64,000 bases of DNA, taken from assembly GCA_001602415.1 (NCBI GenBank), contig CP012155.1:744001-808000 (forward strand), given 5' to 3'. The stretch is from Bacteroidetes bacterium UKL13-3 (lineage in GTDB: Bacteria > Bacteroidota > Bacteroidia > UKL13-3). Below the pieces are notes generated by a model. The model was not told the origin of the DNA, made no database searches, and saw nothing but the letters and a program-made list of their open reading frames with translations. A program made the translations under genes and the position numbers. Positions 6,985 to 16,154 of the stretch are shown in pieces. Numbering within the stretch: position 1 is the first letter of the stretch; every line of letters starts with the position of its first letter.

Positions 6985-9564
6985 TTATGATTTAGCTTTT
7001 TTAGCGCCTACTTTTCGGGGTGCTACTTTCTTTGCCGCTGTTTTTTTAGCTGTAGCCTTTTTGGGAGCTGCTTTTTTAGCTTTAAATGCATCAGGCATCT
7101 CCGCTTCAATAAGTTTTTTTACATCATCAATTGAGATGGTTGCAAGTTCTTCGTTGGTGTATTTTTCACCATCTTTTTTGCGCCCAATTTTAATCATGTT
7201 TTTGCCTAAGCGTATAAATGCTCCCCAACGACCATTTTCTATCGAGATTTTTTCAGCAGGCCATTGCTGTATAAAACGATTGGATTCTTTATCAATCTTT
7301 TTCTCAATCAACTCGTTCATTTGCGGCTGAGTGAGGGTGTCTAAATTATAAGCACGCGGCACATTAATAAACATATCGTTCCACTTAATAAATGGTCCGA
7401 ACCTGCCTTTGCCTTTGGTAATCGGTTTGTTATCAAACATACCCACAGGAGCTTCGGCAGTTTGTTTGGCTGCAATTACTTCAATAGCTTTTGCCAAATT
7501 TACTTCCATTATTTCTTCACCTTTGGGCAACGAAATAAATTCTTCTCCCCACTTCACATATGGTCCAAAACGACCAATATTTACTGATACTTCTTTGCCT
7601 TCAAACTCGCCAATGGTACGAGGTAATTTGAATAACTCAATTGCTTCTTCAAGTGTAATAGAATCCACGCGTTGACCTTGCAAAAGTTTGCCATATTGCG
7701 GTTTTAACGCTTCATCATCACTGTTTTCGCCAAGTTGCACAAACGGCCCAAATCGGCCAACTTTTGCATAAATATTCTTTCCTGTTTTAGGATCTGTTCC
7801 CAGTAATCGTTCGCCACTCTGACGTTCGGCCGTTTCAGTTGTTTTGGCTACTTCTTTATGAAATGGAGTGTAAAACGATTCAATCATTTTATTCCATTGT
7901 AACTGCCCTTGTGCAATTTCATCAAACTCTTTTTCTACCAAAGCGGTAAAATTGTAGTCCATAATATTTTCAAAATGTTTGGATAAAAAATCGGTAACAA
8001 TCATCCCAATATCACTTGGGAAGAGTTTCGATTTTTCGCTCGCAAATTTTTCACTTAATACATCGCGGCTAATTTGATTTTGAGAAAGTGAAAGTGAGGT
8101 AAATTTACGTTCTTTACCTTCTCTATCTTCTTTAACAACATATCCTCTTTTTTGAACTGTGCTAATGGTTGGTGCGTATGTAGAGGGACGACCAATCCCC
8201 AACTCCTCGAGTTTTTTAACCAAACTCGCTTCAGTATATCTAGGGGCAGGACGGGTAAATCGTTCAATGGCGTCAATTTGAATAAGATTCAAGTTTTCGC
8301 CAACTTTTAAGGGTGGCAACATTTTACTGTTATCGTCATCTCCTTCATCATCGGTGCTTTCCATGTATACCTTTAAAAAGCCGTCAAACGTGAGTACTTC
8401 ACCCGTTGCAATTAAACCAATGCCATTGGTTGAAATGCCAATATTTGCAGTGGTTCTGTCAATTTGAGCTTTGCTCATTTGTGAGGCTATAGAACGCTTC
8501 CAAATTAAATCGTATAAACGTTTTTCTTGGGGTGTCCCATCAACATTTTGGTTTTCAAAATAGGTAGGACGGATGGCCTCATGTGCCTCCTGTGCACTGT
8601 CGTTTTTGGTGGTGTATCTTCTTGGATTCGAATAGCGCTCACCATAATTTCTGCTGATGGTTTCTTTTGCGTTCGCAATAGCCAATTCCGATAAGTTTAC
8701 CGAATCGGTACGCATATAAGTAATGAATCCATGCTCATACAATTTTTGCGCAATTTGCATGGTTTGCGAAACAGAGTAGCCCAACTTTCTGCTGGCTTCT
8801 TGTTGCAAAGTTGATGTAGTAAATGGAGCGGAAGGTGATTTTTCTGCTGGTTTTGTTTCTAGTTGGTTAATCACATAACTAGCATTTTTACAACTTTCTA
8901 AAAAGGCTTGTGCTTCTTTTTCGGTATCAAAACGTTTACCCAATTCGGCTTCCATTTGTTTGCCGCCAACATTAAATTTCGCAGTAACCTTAAAGGCTGA
9001 TGAATAATTAAACGCATTGATTTCGCGTTCACGTTCAACAATTAATCTAACAGCAACAGATTGCACGCGACCGGCAGATAAATTGCCTTTAATTTTTTTC
9101 CAAAGCACGGGCGAGAGTTCAAATCCCACTAACCGATCCAACACTCGTCTGGCTTGTTGGGCATCTACTAAATGCTTATCAATTTTGCGCGGATTTTCGA
9201 TAGCCTTTAATATGGCAGGCTTAGTAATCTCATGAAAAACAATGCGCTTGGTTTTGGCGTCATCCAATTTTAATACCTCTGAAAGGTGCCACGAAATTGC
9301 TTCTCCTTCGCGGTCCTCATCGGATGCTAACCAAATCATATCAGCATCTTTCGATAATTTTTTTAGCTCGGCAACAATCGCTTTTTTATCGGCCGATACT
9401 TCGTATATGGGGTTAAAGTTATTGTTAATTTGAATAGCATTGTCTCCCTTGGCCAAATCTCTAATATGGCCGTAACACGATCGTACCGTAAAATCTTTGC
9501 CAAGAAATTTTTCGATGGTTTTAGCCTTGGCAGGCGACTCCACAATTACTAAGTTTTTAGTCAT
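6985..9564 (-). CDS. topA: DNA topoisomerase I
   Basis: An 859-residue type IA topoisomerase that relaxes negative supercoils. It has an N-terminal Toprim domain (VIVESPAKAKTIEKFLG, then ASDEDREGEAISWH with the acidic metal site) and the catalytic tyrosine in FITYMRTDSVNLS. A series of C-terminal repeats of the KVGRFGPFVQLG type follows, at about residues 600-800. It ends in an Ala-Lys-rich basic tail, which is common in this phylum. The repeats lack the zinc-finger cysteines of the E. coli enzyme. An unusually strong Shine-Dalgarno-like GGAGGAAAG lies just upstream of the ATG, which supports this start. Confidence 0.97.
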   Translation of the reverse strand: MTKNLVIVESPAKAKTIEKFLGKDFTVRSCYGHIRDLAKGDNAIQINNNFNPIYEVSADKKAIVAELKKLSKDADMIWLASDEDREGEAISWHLSEVLKLDDAKTKRIVFHEITKPAILKAIENPRKIDKHLVDAQQARRVLDRLVGFELSPVLWKKIKGNLSAGRVQSVAVRLIVEREREINAFNYSSAFKVTAKFNVGGKQMEAELGKRFDTEKEAQAFLESCKNASYVINQLETKPAEKSPSAPFTTSTLQQEASRKLGYSVSQTMQIAQKLYEHGFITYMRTDSVNLSELAIANAKETISRNYGERYSNPRRYTTKNDSAQEAHEAIRPTYFENQNVDGTPQEKRLYDLIWKRSIASQMSKAQIDRTTANIGISTNGIGLIATGEVLTFDGFLKVYMESTDDEGDDDNSKMLPPLKVGENLNLIQIDAIERFTRPAPRYTEASLVKKLEELGIGRPSTYAPTISTVQKRGYVVKEDREGKERKFTSLSLSQNQISRDVLSEKFASEKSKLFPSDIGMIVTDFLSKHFENIMDYNFTALVEKEFDEIAQGQLQWNKMIESFYTPFHKEVAKTTETAERQSGERLLGTDPKTGKNIYAKVGRFGPFVQLGENSDDEALKPQYGKLLQGQRVDSITLEEAIELFKLPRTIGEFEGKEVSVNIGRFGPYVKWGEEFISLPKGEEIMEVNLAKAIEVIAAKQTAEAPVGMFDNKPITKGKGRFGPFIKWNDMFINVPRAYNLDTLTQPQMNELIEKKIDKESNRFIQQWPAEKISIENGRWGAFIRLGKNMIKIGRKKDGEKYTNEELATISIDDVKKLIEAEMPDAFKAKKAAPKKATAKKTAAKKVAPRKVGAKKAKS

Positions 9565-9672
9565 GTTCTTTCCTCCGTTTCAACTGTAATAAGAGTGCGA
9601 GTATACTATTTTTATACTGTTTAGCATTCACTTACCCCGTTTTACTAAGTTTCCAAAATTCAACCGAAATTT

Positions 9673-11538
9673 TTAATTAACCAATAATTTGTGGCTAAAT
9701 GCGGTTTCATCAGTCTCAAAACGAATAAAATACATTCCAGGTTTGATGTTCGTGGAAGGAAGGGTAAGCTCTTGTTTGCCTGCGGATAGTTGTGCGTTTT
9801 CAATTGTTGAAAGCTCCTTACCGGTAATGTCTATCAATTTAACAATAACCTTACTTGCTGTTTTTAATTCAAATGAGAGGGTTGTAGCTTCCTTCATTGG
9901 GTTTGGAAACATAGTAAAGTTTATTTGCTGTTTCGCGTTTTCTTCAATGCCGGTTGGCCAATTGGTGAGGGTAAAGTCATCAACAAAAATATTGTTGCCT
10001 CTTCTGTTTACGAACTCAAAACGGAATCGAGCGTGTGTAAATGTTTTATATGCAGATAAATCAATGGATACTTTTCTCCATTGGTCAGTTGTCGGAAAAA
10101 ACTCATTTGCTGTGGCAGGTGCAGTAGCTAGATCTGTTCCCAATTTGGCAAATACCCTTTGTTCAGTCATTCCAAAATCATTGCTAATGTATAAAATTAA
10201 CGAATCGTTGGATGATGTTGAGCGTTGTGCATAAGCGTAATGAAACGCTACAAATGGGGCTGCATTGGGCGAAAGATCAAACTCCGGTGATTCGAATCCA
10301 TCACGAATATTTGTACGCACCGTGTTGTTTGTGAAGTTACGCATAAACATGCATGATGAGCCACTGTGCGAAACGGTATTGTTTTGTTGCCATCCGTTTA
10401 ATGGGTTTCCAAAGTTGTTTATTTTCCAGCCCGAATTGGCGAAAGATGAACCTTCAAATCCCATAAACGTAGGGAATTTGAATGGTGATGCAGGAACCGG
10501 CAAGTAGTTTCCTGATGCATTAATACCTGCGTATGCAACATTATTGATGCCGCTTCCGTAAATAGTGTTTCGGAAATTAAATAAAGCACTGTATGCTCTT
10601 GTTTTTTGGCCAACAGTATAAGTGTTCATGCAATTTCCGTCTGAGTAATCCATGTAATTGGCAACCATATCTGGCAAATTGGGAATATCGTTGTTGCAAC
10701 TATTTTGGTTGGTGGCACATCCAGAGCTTGATTTTGAAACAGGAGGAGTATCACAAACCTGATCGCCTTCTACATTGCAATTTGCCGCAGTTCCACCCAC
10801 ACAACCACCTTGAAAAGTATGGTATAATCCTAACCAATGACCAACTTCGTGTGTTACTGTTCGTCCTCCTTGGTTTATTTGAGAAAACCCAACTGTTCCA
10901 ATTTGGTCGGCACGAATAACCACGCCATCAGTGCTTGGTTTACTGTTTCTATCCCAAGGGAATTGAGCATATCCAAGCACAATTCCTTGCCCAGTCGAAA
11001 ACCCCACGTTAATTGATTTTACAACCCAAACGTTTAAATACTTATCGCTATCCCAATAACTCAAGGCTTTTACATTGTCGCGCGCATCGGATGTGAGTGT
11101 GCTGTTAATTCGATTGATGCCATCGTGTTTTTGTCCGTTAGGGTCATATTGTGCCAACCGGAACTCTATTTGCATGTCGGTTGAAGCTACATTTGTACTA
11201 AAACCAGGGGTGTTAACTTTTCGCCTAAAATCTTCATTCAAAATTCGGATTTGATCCATAATTTGAAACTGCGAAATATTTTCCTGACTATCTTTTGCAG
11301 CATTATATATCACATGAAATACAACCGGTATGTATATGATTCCATTTCCTTTTTTGGTGAATGATTGTACTTGATTGCGAAGCAGCATGTTCGCTTGTTC
11401 CTCTCTTGTTTTGGCAAGCGGATCAATAAGTGTTTGGTGCACATGTAATTCATCAGTTGCACAAGGAATTACTTGCTGAGCAAACGAAGTGTTTAATGAG
11501 AAGAATAGGAAAAGAAGTACTGTAATTTTGTTATACAT
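9673..11538 (-). CDS. secreted M43 (pappalysin-like) zinc metalloprotease with T9SS tail
   Basis: A predicted extracellular metalloprotease of 621 residues. The chosen ATG at 11538 gives a clean signal peptide (MYNKITVLLFLFFSLNTSFAQ); an upstream GTG at 11562 only adds eight residues. The catalytic zinc motif is HEVGHWLGLYH, preceded by a typical M43 region with DGVVIRADQIG and followed by CDTPP and YMDYSDGNCMN. Residues about 370-540 form a MAM-like or jelly-roll domain (WRKVSIDLSAYKTFTHARFRFEF). A T9SS sorting domain closes the protein (FPNPMKEATTLSFEL, GMYFIRFE, FSHKLLVN). It is probably exported by Sec, then T9SS. Confidence 0.9.
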   Translation of the reverse strand: MYNKITVLLFLFFSLNTSFAQQVIPCATDELHVHQTLIDPLAKTREEQANMLLRNQVQSFTKKGNGIIYIPVVFHVIYNAAKDSQENISQFQIMDQIRILNEDFRRKVNTPGFSTNVASTDMQIEFRLAQYDPNGQKHDGINRINSTLTSDARDNVKALSYWDSDKYLNVWVVKSINVGFSTGQGIVLGYAQFPWDRNSKPSTDGVVIRADQIGTVGFSQINQGGRTVTHEVGHWLGLYHTFQGGCVGGTAANCNVEGDQVCDTPPVSKSSSGCATNQNSCNNDIPNLPDMVANYMDYSDGNCMNTYTVGQKTRAYSALFNFRNTIYGSGINNVAYAGINASGNYLPVPASPFKFPTFMGFEGSSFANSGWKINNFGNPLNGWQQNNTVSHSGSSCMFMRNFTNNTVRTNIRDGFESPEFDLSPNAAPFVAFHYAYAQRSTSSNDSLILYISNDFGMTEQRVFAKLGTDLATAPATANEFFPTTDQWRKVSIDLSAYKTFTHARFRFEFVNRRGNNIFVDDFTLTNWPTGIEENAKQQINFTMFPNPMKEATTLSFELKTASKVIVKLIDITGKELSTIENAQLSAGKQELTLPSTNIKPGMYFIRFETDETAFSHKLLVN

Positions 11539-11647
11539 ATTGATTATAAAAAAGAGTAACACTCTTACTACTAAGAGCGAAGCACAAATAACGCGTTTAT
11601 TTGTTATTTACAGATGACATTATTCAGTTGAATGTTTGCGCCAAAAG

Positions 11648-12724
11648 TTACGAGTACACTTTGTTGCGCAACAGCTGGTCAATCATTACCAATGCTGCCA
11701 TGGCCTCTACAATGGGAACAGCTCTGGGTAATACACACGGATCATGTCGTCCAGTGGCATTAAGTGAGGTTTCGGCAGCATCTGTGTTAACCGTTTGTTG
11801 TGTTTTACTAATGGTTGAAACCGGCTTAAATGCACATCGAAAATAAATGTCTTCACCATTAGAAATACCTCCTTGCACTCCTCCCGAGTGGTTGGTGAGG
11901 GTGGTTATTTTACGGTTTGTTGACACGAAAACATCATTGTGCTCACTGCCTTTCATGGTTATACCCTCAAATCCACTTCCAATATCAAATCCTTTACAAG
12001 CATTAATGCTCAACATGGCTTTGCCCAATTCGGCATGTAATTTATCAAAAACAGGTTCGCCTAAACCTGCAGGTGTTCCGGTTATTAAACATGTTAGCGT
12101 TCCTCCAACACTATCACCTTCGGCTTTCATCTGTTCAATAAGCTGAATCATTTGCAAAGCCGTTGCCTCATCCGGACAACGAACAGCGTTGTTTTCGGTT
12201 AACGATAAATCTAATTCGGTATATGGTTTGGTTACTTTAATATGGGCTACCTGCGAAACAAATGCGGTAATGGTTATTCCGTAACTGTTGAGGAGTTGTT
12301 TGGCTATGGCTCCGGCAATAACGCGTGCAACGGTTTCGCGGGCAGATGCCCTGCCACTTCCTCTGTGGTCCCGAATCCCATATTTTTGCTCATACGTGTA
12401 ATCTGCGTGTGACGGACGATACACATCTTTCAGCGCATCGTAATCTTGAGAACGTTGGTCTTTATTGCGCACAATAACCGCTAAAGGTGTTCCGGTTGTT
12501 TTACCTTCAAACACTCCAGAGAGCACTTCAATGGATTCGTCTTCTTTTCGGTCGGTTGTAATTGCTGACTGACCGGGTTTCCTCCGAGCCAGTTCTTTTA
12601 AGATGTTATTTTCATCAAAAGATAGGTTGGGTGGACAACCATCAATCACCACACCTAAACCTACACCATGGCTTTCACCAAAGGTTGTTATGCGAAAAAG
12701 TTCGCCAAATGAATTTCCTGCCAT
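11648..12724 (-). CDS. aroC: chorismate synthase
   Basis: A 358-residue FMN-dependent enzyme that makes chorismate from EPSP, the last common step of aromatic biosynthesis. Signatures are the N-terminal [20 protein letters not shown], then [29 protein letters not shown] and [13 protein letters not shown] near the C-terminus. Length is normal. It lies near aroA and aroB on the same strand, but a plus-strand toxin-antitoxin pair separates them, so it probably has its own transcript. Confidence 0.97.
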   Translation of the reverse strand: MAGNSFGELFRITTFGESHGVGLGVVIDGCPPNLSFDENNILKELARRKPGQSAITTDRKEDESIEVLSGVFEGKTTGTPLAVIVRNKDQRSQDYDALKDVYRPSHADYTYEQKYGIRDHRGSGRASARETVARVIAGAIAKQLLNSYGITITAFVSQVAHIKVTKPYTELDLSLTENNAVRCPDEATALQMIQLIEQMKAEGDSVGGTLTCLITGTPAGLGEPVFDKLHAELGKAMLSINACKGFDIGSGFEGITMKGSEHNDVFVSTNRKITTLTNHSGGVQGGISNGEDIYFRCAFKPVSTISKTQQTVNTDAAETSLNATGRHDPCVLPRAVPIVEAMAALVMIDQLLRNKVYS

Positions 12725-12927
12725 GCTTGATGTAAATGATAAATACTAGAGCACGAAGTACGAAATAATAATGGAATAAAGGAAATATGTTCAATTGCGA
12801 GACACTCATTTGATTTGAATATTTAATTTGTCGAAACCATCACTGAAAAATTCTTCAAATGTTATTTGATGAATCCAACCGTATTGAAATAATACTCAAT
12901 CGGCATTCAAAATTAAAAGAACTATAT

Positions 12928-12958
12928 TTGTGGTATGTACTAATAGTATATACTTTTG
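12928..12958 (+). promoter_or_regulatory. mazEF promoter with overlapping operator palindrome
   Basis: TACTTTTG at 12951-12958 fits the Bacteroidota -7 consensus TAnnTTTG, with TTG at 12928-12930 about 20 bases upstream. A 21-base palindrome at 12933-12953, GTATGTACTA-A-TAGTATATAC (one mismatched pair), covers the spacer and the first bases of the -7 element. It sits 13 bases before the antitoxin ATG. This is the expected position for autorepression by the antitoxin. Confidence 0.55.
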
Positions 12959-12965
12959 TTCCATT

Positions 12966-13196
12966 ATGAAAACATTATCATTAAAATTAGATGACGACAT
13001 CTTTGAAGAGGCAGAAGATATTAGGTCTAAGCTTCATTTGGCAAGAAATAGGTATATCAATGAGGCCGTTAGTATCTACAATCGTGTAAACAAGAAGCGA
13101 TTGTTAAAAAAACAACTCGCAAAGGAGTCTTTGCTTACCAGTAAAGACTCTTTAGAAATTTTGCACGAATTTGAAAAGTTAGTGGATGAAAATTAA
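12966..13196 (+). CDS. antitoxin of a MazEF-like pair (ribbon-helix-helix type)
   Basis: A 76-residue protein that starts MKTLSLKLDDDIFEEAEDI, the pattern of a ribbon-helix-helix DNA-binding antitoxin with an N-terminal beta strand. The remaining residues are charged and helical and would bind the toxin. The ATG at 12966 is preferred to an in-frame upstream GTG at 12930, because the latter would place the operator inside the coding region. It overlaps the toxin gene by 11 bases, the classic coupled arrangement. The palindrome just upstream is a likely operator. Confidence 0.8.
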   Translation: MKTLSLKLDDDIFEEAEDIRSKLHLARNRYINEAVSIYNRVNKKRLLKKQLAKESLLTSKDSLEILHEFEKLVDEN

Positions 13197-13521
13197 CCAG
13201 TATGATATTTGGCTTGCAGATCTTAATCCAAGTAGGGGCACAGAACCCGGAAAGACAAGACCTGTAGTTATTGTTCAAACAGATTTGTTAAATGAAACTC
13301 ATTTATCTACTTTAATTTGCCCGATTACAACAAATGTTCAGGCAGAAATTGAGCTTTTGCGTGTTCATTTGAAAAAGAATCAACTCGATAAATTGAGCGA
13401 TGTTTTGGTTGACCAAATACGTGCCATCGACAACAAAAGACTTATTTCACGACTCGGGCAATTAACCAAGGAACAACAAGCAAAACTTCGAAACAATCTT
13501 AGAATAGTTCTCGATATATAG
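13186..13521 (+). CDS. mazF: MazF/PemK-family mRNA interferase toxin
   Basis: A 111-residue protein. Family hallmarks are YDIWLADLNPSRGTEPGKTRPVVIVQ at the N-terminus (with the catalytic Arg), LICPITTN in the middle, and VLVDQIRAIDNKRL towards the end. Such toxins cleave mRNA at short sequence motifs and are neutralised by the upstream antitoxin. The pair is on the plus strand between minus-strand aroC and aroA, which suggests insertion into an older aro gene group. Confidence 0.93.
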   Translation: MKINQYDIWLADLNPSRGTEPGKTRPVVIVQTDLLNETHLSTLICPITTNVQAEIELLRVHLKKNQLDKLSDVLVDQIRAIDNKRLISRLGQLTKEQQAKLRNNLRIVLDI

Positions 13522-13583
13522 ACTTCAGAGAAAGATACTGCGTTTAGCAGCGGCCAGAATGCGCTATTGCTTTTCTCCAAGTC
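13521..13583. terminator. imperfect inverted repeat after mazF
   Basis: GACTTCAGAGAAAG (13521-13534) pairs with CTTTTCTCCAAGTC (13570-13583) apart from two mismatches. It starts in the mazF stop codon region and ends 27 bases before the aroA stop. It could act as a two-way terminator or mark the edge of the inserted pair. There is no strong T-run. Confidence 0.35.
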
Positions 13584-13609
13584 ACTGTGTTGCACTAATT
13601 AAACCAACC

Positions 13610-15034
13610 TCATTGGATAACAAACCCAACCGATTTTAAATCTTCCCAAAAATGCGGATAGGATTTTTCAACCACTTCAGGATGTTCAATCGTAATCGAT
13701 TCTGTTATCAAAGCCAACGGAGCAAATGCCATTGCCATACGGTGATCGGAATAAGTGGAGATGTGAGATGTGAGATTTCGGATTTGAGATTTCGGATTTG
13801 AGATTTCGGATTTGAGATGTTGGATGTTGGAGGATGGATTTTGGAGTTCCTCTTTCTGTGGACTGCCGACTGCAAACCGTGGACTCTTCCTCACTTCAAG
13901 TTCATCATTTGTTATGGTAACATCAAATCCGAGTTTGGTCAACTCTAGTTGAAGGGCTTCCAATCGGTCACTTTCTTTTATGCGTAAGTTTTGCAATCCG
14001 CTTAGGGTTATTGGGGTGTTTAGTGCAGCAGCGGTAACGGCTATAGTTGGAGTTAAATCAGGAAAGGATTTGAGATTTACAATTTGAGATTTGAGATTTT
14101 GGATTTCGGGATTTTTTCGAATTTCGTGATTCGAATTTCGTGCTTCTTTCGTTAACCGAATCCCGTTTGGTTCTTCGGTGGTCAACACATCAAAACGTTC
14201 CATATACTCAGCTATCACAGCATCACCTTGCAAACTATCTAACGATAAATCTTCGAGCAGGATATTGCACTCTTTGCTTAAGGCTGCCATTTCATACCAG
14301 TAGCTCGCGGCACTCCAATCGGACTCAATAAAAAGATGTGAGTCCCGATAGCTATCGGGATGAGACTTTGGAGTTGAGATTTTTTTCGAATTTCGAATTT
14401 CGAATTTTTGTATTTCCCTGGGTATTTCAATACTCAAACCATTCTCGTTATTTAGCTGAACGCTCCACCCAAATCTCTCCATCAATTGGGCTGTCATTTC
14501 AATATACGGAAAAGACGTAACTCTTCCTATAAGTTTTATGGTTAATCCATTTTCACACAAGGGAGCAATCATCATCAACGCACTTACATACTGGCTGCTG
14601 GTTGATGCAGCAATAGAAACTGTTCCTCCGGTTAGTTTTTTTCCATTGATGCGAAGAGGAGGGAAGCCTTCCTTTTCGGTATAGGTAATATCGGCACCCA
14701 GTTGTTTAAGCACATCAACCAACTCTTTGATGGGGCGTTGTTTCATGCGTTCATCGCACAAAAGCGTAACGGATGTATAAGGTGTTGCTGCAAAATAGGC
14801 CGTCAGAAAACGCATGCATGTTCCGGCATTTTTAAGATGAATAACACCTTGGTGTTGCTTCAATGCTTGTTGCATTAACACAGTATCATCAGCAGTTGAA
14901 ATATTGTTTAATGTAAGTGACGCATTGCTTATCTGTTGTAGAATTAATGCACGGTTGCTAATGCTTTTGGAGCTGGGTAGTTTAATGTTTCCGGTAAGAA
15001 TGGAAGTAGGGTGTGAAAGAGTTACTGCGGTCAT
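13610..15034 (-). CDS. aroA: EPSP synthase with three in-frame repeat-derived insertions
   Basis: This enzyme joins shikimate-3-phosphate and phosphoenolpyruvate. Core motifs are intact: GNIKLPSSKSISNRALIL, LKNAGTCMRFLTAYFA, CDERMKQRPIKEL, STSSQYVSALMM, ESDWSAASYW, FPDLTPTIAVTAAAL, LRIKESDRLEAL and YSDHRMAMAFAPLAL. From the ATG at 15034, which overlaps the aroB stop as ATGA, it is 474 residues against about 400-430 usually. The excess lies in three places between conserved motifs: about residues 208-234 (contains PDSYRDS, the translation of a perfect 18-bp palindrome), 295-323 (NPEIQNLKSQIVNLKS) and 376-428 (NIQHLKSEISNPKSQIRNL). Their DNA is the same GATTTGAGATTT-like low-complexity sequence found between genes. 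The enzyme is probably still active because all insertions fall in loops. Confidence 0.93.
   Translation of the reverse strand: MTAVTLSHPTSILTGNIKLPSSKSISNRALILQQISNASLTLNNISTADDTVLMQQALKQHQGVIHLKNAGTCMRFLTAYFAATPYTSVTLLCDERMKQRPIKELVDVLKQLGADITYTEKEGFPPLRINGKKLTGGTVSIAASTSSQYVSALMMIAPLCENGLTIKLIGRVTSFPYIEMTAQLMERFGWSVQLNNENGLSIEIPREIQKFEIRNSKKISTPKSHPDSYRDSHLFIESDWSAASYWYEMAALSKECNILLEDLSLDSLQGDAVIAEYMERFDVLTTEEPNGIRLTKEARNSNHEIRKNPEIQNLKSQIVNLKSFPDLTPTIAVTAAALNTPITLSGLQNLRIKESDRLEALQLELTKLGFDVTITNDELEVRKSPRFAVGSPQKEELQNPSSNIQHLKSEISNPKSQIRNLTSHISTYSDHRMAMAFAPLALITESITIEHPEVVEKSYPHFWEDLKSVGFVIQ
14343..14360. repeat. perfect 18-bp palindrome inside aroA
   Basis: TCCCGATAGCTATCGGGA reads the same on both strands. 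It lies in frame within aroA, in a segment flanked by AATTTCGAATTTCGAA-type repeats and GAGATTT runs, and is translated as PDSYRDS on the minus strand. Confidence 0.9.
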
Positions 15035-16092
15035 AAACCATCGTAGTAGTTGAGTGCAGCAGCAATTTGCGATTCGCTGCATACATGATTGATGGAACCT
15101 TTCCCAATTTTACGCAACAAGGTGAAATTGATACTGTCTTCATTCTCATTTTTCTTGTCTTGGCGCATAATCGAAATGAGCTCAGGAGAAAGAATAGTGC
15201 GCAAAGAATATTTTGGAAAGTATTGGGAAATAAACTCGCCAATCTGCCTCAATTCTTTGTTTGATAAATCCAGCATCACTTTAGAAAGGTAGGCTTCGCA
15301 TATCATTCCAATGGCTACTGCTTCACCATGCTTGAGCGGTTTTTTATCACGTTGCATGGAGTAGGATTCGATAGCGTGACCGATGGTGTGACCAAAATTC
15401 AACACTTTTCGGTAAGATATTTCATGTGGATCTTTTTTAACCACATCCAATTTCAATTTTATGGAACCGTTAATTAAACCACTTATTTTTGCGCTATCAT
15501 CAAATCCCGTTTTAACAACCTTTTCCCAATACGATTTATCTAAAATCAAACCGTGTTTAATCATTTCGGCAAATCCATTTAGGAATTCATCTTTGGGTAA
15601 ACTGTTTAATAAATCGGGATTAATATAAATGGCTTTAGGTTGCGTAATTACACCAATAGCATTTTTTACACCATTGTAATCAATACCGGTTTTTCCACCA
15701 ATGGACGAATCAACCATGGCCAGCAGGGTAGTAGGTACATTAATAAAGTCCATACCACGTTTAAAGGTAGCCGCACAAAAACCACCAATATCTCCAACAA
15801 CACCACCACCCAAATTAATTAAAACGGAGTTTTTATCGGCATGTTGTTTTTGCAATTCATCCCAAATAAACTGGGCTGTGGAAATGTTTTTATGTTGTTC
15901 GCCCGATTGTATGCGTATTAACTTAATATCGAACAAATATTTTGTGAGGGCAGGAAGACAAAATTTTTCAGTATTCTCATCTACCAAAACAAAAACTTTG
16001 GAATATGAGCGTTCAATGAGGTTTTCGAGCAATAGCTCAAATACATCATTACCAATATAAATACTGAAATCTTTTAAGTAGTATTCCTTCAA
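15031..16092 (-). CDS. aroB: 3-dehydroquinate synthase
   Basis: A 353-residue NAD- and zinc-dependent enzyme that closes DAHP into 3-dehydroquinate, step two of the shikimate pathway. Key segments are SGEQHKN, NLGGGVVGDIGGFCAATFKRG (NAD loop), IGGKTGIDYNGVKN, and the zinc ligands in LNFGHTIGHAIES and KHGEAVAIGM. Length is normal. The stop overlaps the aroA start (ATGA), so the two are coupled. It is divergent from the proline dehydrogenase gene across a 62-base gap. Confidence 0.97.
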   Translation of the reverse strand: MKEYYLKDFSIYIGNDVFELLLENLIERSYSKVFVLVDENTEKFCLPALTKYLFDIKLIRIQSGEQHKNISTAQFIWDELQKQHADKNSVLINLGGGVVGDIGGFCAATFKRGMDFINVPTTLLAMVDSSIGGKTGIDYNGVKNAIGVITQPKAIYINPDLLNSLPKDEFLNGFAEMIKHGLILDKSYWEKVVKTGFDDSAKISGLINGSIKLKLDVVKKDPHEISYRKVLNFGHTIGHAIESYSMQRDKKPLKHGEAVAIGMICEAYLSKVMLDLSNKELRQIGEFISQYFPKYSLRTILSPELISIMRQDKKNENEDSINFTLLRKIGKGSINHVCSESQIAAALNYYDGL

Positions 16093-16154
16093 AATTTTAT
16101 TTTTGCGCGAACAAATTTGAGGTTTTTCAGTTAATTTCTATAATAATAGTATAC

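Noticed and set aside
12930-12965. Longer antitoxin from a GTG at 12930
   Set aside because: The added residues (CTNSIYFCSI) do not fit the family, and the operator-promoter would be inside the gene.
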